This document shows, in pieces, positions 35,976-44,497 of a stretch of 64,000 bases of DNA. The DNA is from Lautropia mirabilis. GTDB lineage: Bacteria; Pseudomonadota; Gammaproteobacteria; Burkholderiales; Burkholderiaceae_E. A model generated the notes under the pieces. The model was not told the origin of the DNA and ran no database searches. It was given only the letters and a program-made list of their open reading frames with translations. The stretch lies in assembly GCF_900637555.1 (NCBI RefSeq), contig NZ_LR134378.1:1312001-1376000 (forward strand), written 5' to 3'. The first letter of the stretch is position 1, and the number at the start of each line of letters is the position of its first letter. Made by a program: the position numbers and the translations under genes.

Positions 35976-37232
35976 TCATTCGGTGGCGCTGGGCTGGTGT
36001 GCGGCGTGCCGGGCGTCCACGGCCTGGATGCTCCGGGCGAACAGGTCGCGCAGGCGGGCCGTGTTGCGGTGCACGTCGTACTCGCTCTCGATGAGGGCAC
36101 GAGCATTGTCCGCCAGCAGGCGGGCCATGGTGGGATTGCCCAGCATCTCGGCAATGGCGTCGGCCAGCACCTTGGCATCGTTGGGGGCCACGCACAGGCC
36201 GGTCTCGTGGTCACGGATCAGCTCGGGAATGCCCACGACCTGCGTGGAGATGCAGGGGGTGCCCAGGGCCATGCCTTCCACCAGAATGGTGGGCAGGCCG
36301 TCTCGGTCACCGCCTTCGCTGATGATGGAGGGCGCCACCAGCACGGCGGCCCCTTTCAGGAAGGCCGACACCTCGGTCAGCGGTCGCACGCCCGCCAGCT
36401 GCACGCGGTCGGTCAGCCCCAGGTCCTCGATCTGCTTCTGCAGCTGCGGCCGCAGCGGGCCGTCGCCCACCAGCGTGCAGCGGCAATCGATGCCCCGGTC
36501 GCGCAGCAGGCCGATGGCCTCGATGAGGAACGGGAAGCCCTTCTTCTCGACCAGGCGACCCACGGCCACCACGTGCGAGGGCCGGTTGATGGGCGGGTGG
36601 TACGGGAAGGCCGACAGGTCCAGGCCGTTGTAGATGCGGTGGGTGCGATCGGTGGGCGCGCCAAAGTGGGTGCGCAGATAGTCCACGTTGTAGTCCGACA
36701 CCGTGACGGTGAAGGCGGCATCGCGGATCTTCAGATCCAGCTGTACCGGTTCTTCATACTGGTGGTAGATGTCCTTGGCGTGGGCGGTGAAGCTGTAATG
36801 GATGCCGGCAAAGGCCGCGGCCAGCCGGGCCACGGTGGCGGCCTGGGTGCCGAAGTGGGCGTGCAGATGGCGGATGCCCTTGCTCTGCGCCTGCATGGCC
36901 AGCAGCACGGCCTGACCGACCGTCACCCAGTCGTGCTCATCGGCCAGATGAGCCAGGCGGCGGAACTCGGGCAGGGCCTTGCGTGCCTGAACCAGCAGCT
37001 GCCAGTACAGCTCCGTGTCGTGGAACTGATGGCGGATGCGGTGCACCGGCGCGCGCACGCGCGAGATGGCTTCCTGGAAGTGGGTCTCGCTGACCGGGCC
37101 CAGTGCAAAGATGTCGACCTGCACGCCGGCCTTTTCCAGCGCCAGGATCTCGTTGACGACGAAGGTTTCCGAAAAGCGCGGATAGCGCTTGAGCACGTAG
37201 CCGACGGCAATGGGAGAACGGGGCTCGGACAT
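35976..37232 (-). CDS. GT4-family glycosyltransferase B, WcaL-like
   Basis: A 418-residue GT4 glycosyltransferase similar in pattern to colanic acid enzyme WcaL: YPRFSETFVVNEILALEKAGVQV near the start, HLHAHFGTQAA, YSFTAHAKDIY, RIYNGLD, VAVGRLVEKKGFPFLIEA and the signature SEGGDRDGLPTILVEGMALGTP. It probably adds a sugar, such as galactose or glucose, from a nucleotide donor to a lipid-linked intermediate. The ATG at 37232 has a weak GGA site. The gene lies 42 bases after the COG4671-type glycosyltransferase gene and 17 before glycosyltransferase A, so all three are one operon. Confidence 0.87.
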   Translation of the reverse strand: MSEPRSPIAVGYVLKRYPRFSETFVVNEILALEKAGVQVDIFALGPVSETHFQEAISRVRAPVHRIRHQFHDTELYWQLLVQARKALPEFRRLAHLADEHDWVTVGQAVLLAMQAQSKGIRHLHAHFGTQAATVARLAAAFAGIHYSFTAHAKDIYHQYEEPVQLDLKIRDAAFTVTVSDYNVDYLRTHFGAPTDRTHRIYNGLDLSAFPYHPPINRPSHVVAVGRLVEKKGFPFLIEAIGLLRDRGIDCRCTLVGDGPLRPQLQKQIEDLGLTDRVQLAGVRPLTEVSAFLKGAAVLVAPSIISEGGDRDGLPTILVEGMALGTPCISTQVVGIPELIRDHETGLCVAPNDAKVLADAIAEMLGNPTMARLLADNARALIESEYDVHRNTARLRDLFARSIQAVDARHAAHQPSATE

Positions 37233-37274
37233 GGGAGGTTCCTGAAAGAGAGAAGAAGCCGTTGAAGAAGGGAA

Positions 37275-38522
37275 TCAGGCCGCGGAAGGCACCCGGGCCA
37301 CCGGACTGGGCGTGCCCAGCAGCTGGCCTGCCAGCTCGGCCACGCGCCGCAGTCCGCCAAAGTCCAGCGCCTGCAGGGCGCTGACGGCCGGGGCCGGTTT
37401 GGCGGCTTCGGCCAGCCAGGCGCCCACGCGGGCCGGATCCAGCTCGTCGGGGTGCAGACAGCCCACCAGGCCCAGCTCGGCCAGTCGGCTGGCCCGCAGC
37501 CATTGTTCGGCGCGGGGGGTGACGCGCGGCACCAGCAGCGTGCGCTTGCCCAGCGCCAGCACTTCCATGGTGCTGTTGTATCCGGCCATGGCCACCACGG
37601 CGCGGGCATTGCGGATGAGGGTCAGTGGTTCGGCCACGAACGGGAGCAGCTGAAGCTCGGGCCGGGCATCGGCCAGGGCCTGCAGCCGCTGGCGTGCCTC
37701 GGCCGGCATCATCGAGCCGGTGAGGATGATGCCGCGCCAGCCGCTGGGCAGCGGCGCCCGCGCGAAGGCTTCGGCCACGGCCAGTCCGTCCTGGCCACCA
37801 CCCATCATGCACAGGGCATAGGGGGCATCGGACGTTTCGGCCACGGTCCCGTCCGAGGCGGTGCCACCCGTGTCGCTCTTTGCTTCCCAGCGCTGGTTCG
37901 GGTCCAGATAGCCCACCGGCGTGACCTCGATGCTCTCGAGCCGGTCCAGACCGTAGGCGGAGATGGTGTCGTAGACCCGGGGGTCACCATAGATCCAGAC
38001 GGCGTCGAAGCACCGTCGCAGGATGTCGGCATTCTTCTGGCGTTCCCATTGCCGGGCCACAGCCTCGGGGGTGTCGATGATGTCGCGCAGGCCCAGCACG
38101 ATGCGCGTGCCCCGTGCCCGCATGGTCGGCAGGACCGTATCCAGTTCGGACAGTGCACCGCGCGGCACGTTGTCGACGATCAGCAACTGGGGCGCAAAGG
38201 CCGTGAGTGCGGCCAGAATGGTCTGGCTGCGCAGCGCAACGAGCTGTTCCAGCGGCATGTCGAGCGCGCGGGCGGTATAGTTGCCATCCGGCTGCTTGCG
38301 GTAAGCGGGCAGGGTGATGCTGTCGATGCCTGGCGGCAGCGCAAAGGCGCCGGATTCGCGGATGCCGGAGACCAGCAGGACCTGAGCCGACAGCGGCGGC
38401 TGGATGAGGGTCTGGGCAATCAGCGTGTTGCGGCGGATGTGACCCAGGCCCATGGTGTCATGGGAATAGAGGGCGATGCGGGGACGCATGGAAGAGGGCG
38501 TGGCGCAGGTCTGTTCTGTCAT
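37275..38522 (-). CDS. COG4671-type predicted glycosyltransferase
   Basis: A 415-residue GT-B protein related to MurG-like enzymes, of the group annotated as predicted glycosyltransferase COG4671. It begins RPRIALYSHDTMGLGHIRRNT, the usual start of this family, and has LLIVDNVPRG, IVLGLRDIIDTPEAVARQW, AVWIYGDPRVYD, CMMGGGQDG and a C-terminal AMAGYNSTMEVLALGKRTLLVPR. Its reaction is not known. The start is chosen at MTEQTCATPSS (38522); the frame extends to 38573. It is first in the minus-strand unit and divergent from the PepSY operon, with 77 bases between the starts, which must hold both promoters. Confidence 0.8.
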   Translation of the reverse strand: MTEQTCATPSSMRPRIALYSHDTMGLGHIRRNTLIAQTLIQPPLSAQVLLVSGIRESGAFALPPGIDSITLPAYRKQPDGNYTARALDMPLEQLVALRSQTILAALTAFAPQLLIVDNVPRGALSELDTVLPTMRARGTRIVLGLRDIIDTPEAVARQWERQKNADILRRCFDAVWIYGDPRVYDTISAYGLDRLESIEVTPVGYLDPNQRWEAKSDTGGTASDGTVAETSDAPYALCMMGGGQDGLAVAEAFARAPLPSGWRGIILTGSMMPAEARQRLQALADARPELQLLPFVAEPLTLIRNARAVVAMAGYNSTMEVLALGKRTLLVPRVTPRAEQWLRASRLAELGLVGCLHPDELDPARVGAWLAEAAKPAPAVSALQALDFGGLRRVAELAGQLLGTPSPVARVPSAA

Positions 38523-38599
38523 GCCTGCATTGTCCCCCATTCGTGGTGAATCTACCCTGACGACATGGTTCACGATTCGTTCAGACAGGATTGGCTACG

Positions 38600-39334
38600 A
38601 TGCTCGGCATGAAGACCTGGTTCCTCCCCTCCCTGCTTGCTGCTCCGGTGGCTGCGCTGCTGTCCTTGGCCGCAGCCGGCGCGCTGGCGGCCGAGCATGA
38701 CGAAGTGCGCAATGCCGTCACGGCCGGGCGTTTTCGGCCGCTGGCCGAGATCCTGCAGACGGTGCAGCGCAAGCATGCCGGCAACGTGCTGGATGTGGAG
38801 CTGGACCGCAACGACAAGGGGCGCCATGTCTACGAGGTCCGCCTGCTGGACGAGAGTGGCCGCCGGCGCGAGATCCATATCGACGCCGTGACCGGTGAGG
38901 AAGTCCGTCGCGAGACCGGGCCGCTGCTGGCTGACCTGCCGAACCTGCTGCGCAAGGTGCTGAAACAGCATCCGGGTCGCGTGGTGGACGTGGATCTGGA
39001 GCGTGGCCGTCAGGGGCGCGAAATCTATCACGTGCGGGTGCTGCAGGAAAACGGTCAGGTGCGTGGCCTGTTCGTCGATGCCAGTACCGGTGAGCTGGTC
39101 TCCGACATCGGTGTCTTTGTGCCCACGCCCGGCATGAAGCCGTTGCCCGACCTGCTGGAATCGCTGCTGCGCCGCTATTCCGGCACGGTTCTGGAGGTCG
39201 AGCTGAAGTACGATCGTGACGAGCAGCCCGTGTACGAGATTGACCTTCGTCTCCCCAATGATTCGCTCATCGAGCTGACGCTGGACCCGGTCACGGGCAG
39301 GGTCCTGAGCGAAGAAGAGATCGAGGTGCGGTGA
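38600..39334 (+). CDS. Periplasmic protein with three PepSY-like repeats
   Basis: A 244-residue exported protein with a signal peptide (FLPSLLAAPVAALLSLAAAGALA) followed by three PepSY-like repeats: about residues 45-90 (ILQTVQRKHAGNVLDVELDR), 103-150 (LLRKVLKQHPGRVVDVDLER) and 185-235 (LLESLLRRYSGTVLEVELKY). PepSY domains inhibit proteases or sense signals next to sensor kinases. It is translationally coupled to the response regulator gene, overlapping by one base. A sensory or modulating role for the following kinase is inferred. The ATG at 38600 has AGGA nine bases upstream; 38609 is an alternative. Confidence 0.8.
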   Translation: MLGMKTWFLPSLLAAPVAALLSLAAAGALAAEHDEVRNAVTAGRFRPLAEILQTVQRKHAGNVLDVELDRNDKGRHVYEVRLLDESGRRREIHIDAVTGEEVRRETGPLLADLPNLLRKVLKQHPGRVVDVDLERGRQGREIYHVRVLQENGQVRGLFVDASTGELVSDIGVFVPTPGMKPLPDLLESLLRRYSGTVLEVELKYDRDEQPVYEIDLRLPNDSLIELTLDPVTGRVLSEEEIEVR

Positions 39335-40047
39335 TGCGAGTGCTGATTGTCGAGGATGATCGCGAGCTGGCTCAGAGCCTGAAGGTTGCGCTGGAAGAGT
39401 CCGGCATGGTGGCCGAGCTTGCAGTGGATGGTCAGGAGGCTTCCTTCCTGGGTAGCACCGAGCGCTATGATGCAGCGGTGCTGGACCTGGGGCTGCCTGA
39501 GCTGGACGGTATTTCGGTGCTGAAGCAGTGGCGCGAGCAGGGATGCAATTTCCCGGTGCTGATCCTCACCGGGCGCGGTCGCTGGAGCGACAAGCTGGCC
39601 GGTTTCGGCGCAGGGGCTGATGACTATCTCACCAAACCCTTCATGCACGAAGAGGTGGTGGTGCGACTGCGCGCGCTGGTGCGCCGTGCCTATGGCCATG
39701 CCGATCCGGTGCTGCAGGTGGGGCCGCTTTCCTATGACACGCTGCAGGGGCGTTTCTCGATGGAGGGCCGGCGACTGGCCTTCACGGCGCAGGAAGAGCG
39801 CATCCTGGCCTACCTGATGCACCAGCCTGGTGTGGTGCTCAGCCGCACCGACATTGTCGAGCATGTCTATGCCCGCGACAGCGATCCGGATTCCAATGCG
39901 CTGGACGTGCTGATCGGCCGCATCCGCCGCAAGCTGGGCGTGTCGATGATCCGTACCGTGCGTGGTCGTGGTTTCGTGCTTGCGGCGCCCGAAGGCGATG
40001 AGGCCGAAGGGGATGATGACGATGTGTCCGTCGATCCTGCCCCATGA
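39334..40047 (+). CDS. OmpR/PhoP-family response regulator
   Basis: A 237-residue two-component response regulator with an N-terminal receiver and a C-terminal winged-helix DNA-binding domain. The phosphoacceptor is Asp51 in VLDLGLPELDG, with Asp8-Asp9 in the acidic pocket (VEDDRE) and Lys101 in LTKPF. The winged helix shows LTAQEERILAYLMHQPGVVLSR-type residues and SNALDVLIGRIRRKLG, then IRTVRGRGFVLA. An acidic tail closes the protein. It resembles the QseB/PmrA group. It overlaps the kinase gene by four bases (ATGA) and is likely phosphorylated by it. Targets are unknown; the divergent glycan operon is a candidate. Confidence 0.92.
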   Translation: MRVLIVEDDRELAQSLKVALEESGMVAELAVDGQEASFLGSTERYDAAVLDLGLPELDGISVLKQWREQGCNFPVLILTGRGRWSDKLAGFGAGADDYLTKPFMHEEVVVRLRALVRRAYGHADPVLQVGPLSYDTLQGRFSMEGRRLAFTAQEERILAYLMHQPGVVLSRTDIVEHVYARDSDPDSNALDVLIGRIRRKLGVSMIRTVRGRGFVLAAPEGDEAEGDDDDVSVDPAP

Positions 40048-41435
40048 GCGACAGTCCTGTGCAACCGACCCGGCCGGTGCGCGTGCAGCGCATCGGGCTG
40101 GCACAGCGGCTGATGCTGCTGGGCATGCTGGCGGTGCTGCTGATCACCGGTGTGGGCGGCCTGCTGATGCGCGATCAGCTGCATGCGGCCATCCTGCGCA
40201 GCATGAGCGGTTCGCTCGATGAACGGGCCGACCGCATCGTGGCAGGCCTGACGGTGGATGGCAACGGACGGGTGAGCTTCGACAACCGGCTGGTCAGCGA
40301 GGAGTTCCGCTTCATCTTCTCGGGCTGGTACTGGCAGCTGGAAGCCGAGGGTACCGTGTATCGCTCCCGGTCGCTGTGGGACAGCAGCCTGGATGCGGCC
40401 ATGGCCTCACCGGTGGCGGGCTCTGCCGAGCTGATGACCATCCGTGGGCCGCGTGACGAGCTGCTGTATGGGTTGGTGCGCAACTTCCACGTCAATGGCC
40501 ATGCGTACCGGCTGTATGTCTACGGTCCGGCCGAGACCAGTCGCAAGGACATGGCCAGCATCGACCGCATCCTGATGGTGATGCTGGGTGGTCTGGCGCT
40601 GGCGATGGTGGCCGGCATGTATGTGCAGGTCTGGCTGGGGTTGCGGCCGCTGCGTCGTCTGCATGATGCGCTGCAACGCATCCATGCCGGCGAGGCCGAT
40701 CGTGCCGGCAGCGGCTATGGTCCCGACCTGGATCCGCTGGCGGCCGAGATCGACGAGGTGCTGGAGCGCAACGCACGGGTCGTGACGCGGGCACGGGGCA
40801 ATGCGGCGGATCTCAGCCATGCACTGAAGAAGCCGCTGGCGCTGCTCAACGCCCAGTCGCGTTCGGCGGAGGTCGACGGGATGGAGGTGCGCCGCCAGGT
40901 CGACACGATGAACCGGATGATCGAGCGCCACCTGGCCCGGGCGGGCAGCGGGGCGGGCGATCGACGGCGCATCGACGTGAACGAGTGCCTGCAGGGGCTG
41001 ATCGGGCTGATGCAGACGCTGCATGCGGCGCGCGGCATCGACTGGCAACTGGATGTGCCGGGTCGGGTGTACTGGCGGGGCGAGAGCACCGACCTGGAAG
41101 AAATGCTGGGCAACCTGCTGGACAACGCCGGCAAGTGGGCCCGCAGTCGGGTGGTGGTGACGGTGCGGTTGCTGACCCAGCCCACCACCGAGGATGACGG
41201 AATGCGCTCGCGCACCGGTCTGCTGGCCATCTGCATCGAGGACGACGGTGCAGGTCTGGATGATGACGAGATCGCACGGGCCATCCGTCGAGGGCAGCGT
41301 TTTGATGAAAGCACCGAGGGCAGTGGGTTGGGACTGGTCATCGCCAACGACATTGCCGAGACCTACGAGGGGCGGCTGGAACTGGGCCGCAGCCCATTGG
41401 GAGGCCTGCACGTGACGCTACGCCTGCCGCGCTGA
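40044..41435 (+). CDS. Sensor histidine kinase
   Basis: A 463-residue membrane histidine kinase. Two hydrophobic helices (about 20-44 and 175-200) bracket a periplasmic domain of about 130 residues. The HAMP-like linker is followed by the H box ADLSHALKKPLALL, with the phosphorylated His259, the N box EEMLGNLLDNAGKWA, G1 EDDGAGL and G2 EGSGLGLVIAND. It is similar in type to PhoQ/PmrB/QseC kinases. The substitution HALKKP in place of the common HELRTP is worth noting but is seen in PhoQ-like proteins. It forms an operon with the PepSY protein and response regulator. Confidence 0.92.
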   Translation: MSDSPVQPTRPVRVQRIGLAQRLMLLGMLAVLLITGVGGLLMRDQLHAAILRSMSGSLDERADRIVAGLTVDGNGRVSFDNRLVSEEFRFIFSGWYWQLEAEGTVYRSRSLWDSSLDAAMASPVAGSAELMTIRGPRDELLYGLVRNFHVNGHAYRLYVYGPAETSRKDMASIDRILMVMLGGLALAMVAGMYVQVWLGLRPLRRLHDALQRIHAGEADRAGSGYGPDLDPLAAEIDEVLERNARVVTRARGNAADLSHALKKPLALLNAQSRSAEVDGMEVRRQVDTMNRMIERHLARAGSGAGDRRRIDVNECLQGLIGLMQTLHAARGIDWQLDVPGRVYWRGESTDLEEMLGNLLDNAGKWARSRVVVTVRLLTQPTTEDDGMRSRTGLLAICIEDDGAGLDDDEIARAIRRGQRFDESTEGSGLGLVIANDIAETYEGRLELGRSPLGGLHVTLRLPR

Positions 41436-41563
41436 CGACGCGCATCAGATTTCCTGTTTTTTGTTGGACCGGGCCCGATGGCTGTATGCGGGGACGGAGA
41501 GTTCCTGTCGCCCTTCATGCGGCAGTTGGATTGAAATAATCTATTTCCTTGAAAGGATTGATC

Positions 41564-42898
41564 ATGAATCTTGTGGTTGTTGGATCGGGTTATGTGGGTC
41601 TGGTTTCGGGGGCCTGCCTGGCCGACAAGGGCCACCGGGTCATTTGTGTGGACATCAGCGAGGAGCGCATCGCGGGCCTCAAGCGTGGTGAAGTGCCCAT
41701 CTACGAGCCGGGGCTCGATGCCATCATCGCCCGCAACGCCGATACCGGCGCCCTGAGCTTCACCACCTCGCTGCCCGAGGCCATGCGTGAGGCCGACATC
41801 TTCTGCATCGCCGTGGGCACCCCCCCGGACGAGGACGGCTCGGCCGACCTGCGTCACGTGCTGGCCGTGGCCCGCGAGATCGGTCAGCACATGGAGCGTC
41901 CGGCGCTGATCATCAACAAGTCGACGGTGCCGGTGGGCACGGCCGAGAAGGTGCGCGCCGCCGTGGACGCCGAGCTGGCTGCCCGGGGCGTGCAGATCGA
42001 GTACGACGTGGCCTCGAACCCCGAGTTCCTGAAGGAGGGGATGGCCATCGAGGACTTCATGCAGCCCGATCGCATCATCGTGGGCGTCGATTCGCCGCGG
42101 GCCCGCCAGCTGCTGGACGACCTGTATGAGCCCTTCGTGAAGGAGGGCGCCCGTCTGATTCACATGGGCGTGCGCGATGCCGAGATGGCCAAGTACGCAG
42201 CCAATGCCATGCTGGCCACCCGCATCTCGTTCATGAACGAGATCGCCGGCCTGTGCGAGCGCCTGGGGGTGGATGTGGAGCACGTGCGCTTGGGTATCAG
42301 TACCGACCCGCGCATTGGCGACAAGTTCCTGCGCTCGGGGGCCGGTTACGGCGGCTCCTGCCTGCCCAAGGATGTGCAGGCGCTGGCCAGCATGGCGCGC
42401 TCGGTCGGCTTCGAGCCGATGGTGCTGAACGCCGTGGAGCGGCGTAACCAGGTGCAGAAGCAGTGGCTCTTCGAGAAGCTGGTGGAGGAGTTCGGTCCCG
42501 ACATGAAGGGGCGCACCATTGCGCTGTGGGGACTGGCCTTCAAGCCGGGTACTGACGACATGCGCGAGGCGCCCAGCATCACGCTGGTGGAGTCGCTGCT
42601 GAAGGCCGGTGCCCAGGTACGCGCCTACGATCCGGAGACGAAGGACACGGCGCCGCGCGTGATGCCGCGTGAGGCCCAGGAAAACGGTGATCTGGTGTTC
42701 GTGCAGGACCAGTACGAAGCCGTGCAGGAGGCCGATGCGCTGGTGCTGGTGACCGAATGGCCGCAGTTCCGCTCGCCCGACATCCGCAAGCTGCACAAGG
42801 GCATGCGGGGCGACCTGGTGGTGGATGGCCGCAACATGTACATCCCGGCCAAGGTGCGAGAGCTGGGCTTCCGCTACGTGAGCGTCGGCCGCTCCTGA
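41564..42898 (+). CDS. ugd: UDP-glucose 6-dehydrogenase
   Basis: Ugd oxidises UDP-glucose to UDP-glucuronate with two NAD+, giving a precursor for capsule, exopolysaccharide or lipid A modification. The 444-residue protein has the NAD-binding GSGYVGLVSGACLADKGH, PIYEPGLD, the AVGTPPDEDGSADL loop, NKSTVPVGTAEKV, SNPEFLKEGMAIEDFMQPDRI, and the catalytic cysteine Cys266 in GAGYGGSCLPKD. The ending includes LWGLAFKPGTDDMREAPS. The start with GAAAGGA nine bases upstream is clear. It follows the PepSY-RR-HK operon by 128 bases and may supply UDP-glucuronate to the glycosyltransferase operon on the other side. Confidence 0.97.
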   Translation: MNLVVVGSGYVGLVSGACLADKGHRVICVDISEERIAGLKRGEVPIYEPGLDAIIARNADTGALSFTTSLPEAMREADIFCIAVGTPPDEDGSADLRHVLAVAREIGQHMERPALIINKSTVPVGTAEKVRAAVDAELAARGVQIEYDVASNPEFLKEGMAIEDFMQPDRIIVGVDSPRARQLLDDLYEPFVKEGARLIHMGVRDAEMAKYAANAMLATRISFMNEIAGLCERLGVDVEHVRLGISTDPRIGDKFLRSGAGYGGSCLPKDVQALASMARSVGFEPMVLNAVERRNQVQKQWLFEKLVEEFGPDMKGRTIALWGLAFKPGTDDMREAPSITLVESLLKAGAQVRAYDPETKDTAPRVMPREAQENGDLVFVQDQYEAVQEADALVLVTEWPQFRSPDIRKLHKGMRGDLVVDGRNMYIPAKVRELGFRYVSVGRS

Positions 42899-42958
42899 CG
42901 CTTGGCGGGTCCGTGGCTGGTGTCGTTGCCACTGCCGCGGATCCGGGGGGCATGCCGG

Positions 42959-42976
42959 GGCGGGGCTGGCCCCGCC
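42959..42976. terminator. GC-rich hairpin between convergent ugd and amiC
   Basis: GGCGGGG (42959-42965) pairs with CCCCGCC (42970-42976) around a four-base loop. It lies in the 102-base gap of two converging genes and may end both transcripts, though there is no T run. Confidence 0.5.
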
Positions 42977-43000
42977 GGCAGGCGCGCCGTGCTTTCGGGG

Positions 43001-44497
43001 TCAGGAGAGCTTGCCGCGCGGCCCCGGTGGGTTGAGCTTGCGGTAGTCCAGGATGCCCCGCGCGATGGCGCGGGCCAGTTCGTCCTGGTACTGGGGATGG
43101 CGCAGGCGCTTTTCCTCGTCGGGGTTGCTGATGAAGGCGGTCTCCACCAGCACGGACGGCACGTCCGGCGAGCGCAGCACGGCGAAGTTGGCCTGCTCGA
43201 CGCTGGCCTTGTGCAGCCGCCCGATCTGGCCCAGCTCGGCCAGCACGCGCTTGGCCAGCACCTTGCTGTCGCGGATCTGCGAGGTGGTGTAGAGATCCAT
43301 CAGCAGGCTGGCGGTCTCGGGGGTGCTGGCGGTCTTGATGTTGACGCCCCCGATCAGGTCGGCACGGTTCTCGTTGCGGGCCAGCCATTTGGCGCCCAGG
43401 CTGGAGGCCCCGTGGTTGGACAGCACGAAGACTGACGAGCCGCGGGCATCGGGCTTGACGAAGGCGTCGGCGTGAATGGAAACGAAGAGGTCTGCCCGCA
43501 CGCCGCGCGCCTTGCTGACGCGCTTGCCCAGCGGTACGTAGTAGTCGTCGTCGCGGGTCAGCACCACGCGCAGGTTCTCTTCCTTGGCCAGCAGCTTCTT
43601 CACCTTGTGGGCCACGGCCAGCACCACGGTCTTCTCGTGCGTGCCCATCGGGCCGGTAGCGCCGGGGTCCTCACCGCCATGGCCAGGATCCAGCACCACG
43701 GTGAAGGTGCGCGTCACTTCGGGGGCAGGGGCTTTCTTGCCGGAGGCCGCCGAGGACTTGCCCTTGCTGGCCTGTTTCGGGCCACTGGCGGCCTTGCTGT
43801 CGTGTGTCTTGCCGTTGGCGTCGGCGATCAGCTGCTCCAGCGGGTCGACCGGATGCTTGGGATACAGGTCCAGCACCAGCCGGTGCTGGTAGCCGGCGGC
43901 GGGCTTGAGCGTGAACACCTGCGGTGCCACGGCCTGCTTCAGGTCGAAGACGATGCGCAGGGTCTCGGGGTTGAACTGACCCACGCGCACCTGGCGCACG
44001 AAGGGGTCGTTGGTGCTGATCTTGCCCAGCAGCTCGCGCACCTTCGATTCCACCTCCAGCCCTTCCAGGTCCAGGATGACCCGATTGGGGTTGTCGATGA
44101 GGCGGGCACGGAAAGGAATGGCCTGGGTCAGCTCGAAGGTGACGCGGGTGTATTCGCGTGACGGCCACATCCGCACGGCCGCGATGGCACGGTTGTCGGT
44201 GCTGGCTGCCGCGGCCTTGGCCGGGGTTTCCAGGGCCGTGCGCTGGATGCCGCCGGCGGTGCCGGCCTTGGCGGGGGCAACACTGGCGGACGCGGTTCGG
44301 GTCGCGGCGGTCCTGCCTGATGCGGCAGCTTTCGGGGTGGAGGCACGCGCAGGCGCGCTGCCCGGCCGGGATGGCTGGCCCACGCGAATGGGCGCCGAAG
44401 CCTGGGCGGCGTGCAGCGGCAGCAGCAATGGCGAGGCCAGCCCAAGCTTCAGCAGGCGTCGTCGGCTGCGAGGATGTTGGCGAGTTTCGTCAGACAT
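43001..44497 (-). CDS. amiC: N-acetylmuramoyl-L-alanine amidase AmiC-type
   Basis: A 498-residue zinc amidase that splits septal peptidoglycan during cell separation. It carries a twin-arginine signal (SRRRLLKLGLASPLLL), a Pro/Ala-rich linker, an AMIN domain (about 95-210, septum targeting; WPSREYTRVTFELTQAIPF), a second linker rich in Lys and Ser, and an Amidase_3 domain (about 250-490) with VVLDPGHGGEDPGATG, ETRVVLTRDDDYYVPL-type residues and FVSIHADAF, which include the zinc ligands. The ending HPQYQDELARAIARGILDYRK is typical. It overlaps the end of tsaE by 49 bases, so expression of the two is linked. Confidence 0.94.
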   Translation of the reverse strand: MSDETRQHPRSRRRLLKLGLASPLLLPLHAAQASAPIRVGQPSRPGSAPARASTPKAAASGRTAATRTASASVAPAKAGTAGGIQRTALETPAKAAAASTDNRAIAAVRMWPSREYTRVTFELTQAIPFRARLIDNPNRVILDLEGLEVESKVRELLGKISTNDPFVRQVRVGQFNPETLRIVFDLKQAVAPQVFTLKPAAGYQHRLVLDLYPKHPVDPLEQLIADANGKTHDSKAASGPKQASKGKSSAASGKKAPAPEVTRTFTVVLDPGHGGEDPGATGPMGTHEKTVVLAVAHKVKKLLAKEENLRVVLTRDDDYYVPLGKRVSKARGVRADLFVSIHADAFVKPDARGSSVFVLSNHGASSLGAKWLARNENRADLIGGVNIKTASTPETASLLMDLYTTSQIRDSKVLAKRVLAELGQIGRLHKASVEQANFAVLRSPDVPSVLVETAFISNPDEEKRLRHPQYQDELARAIARGILDYRKLNPPGPRGKLS

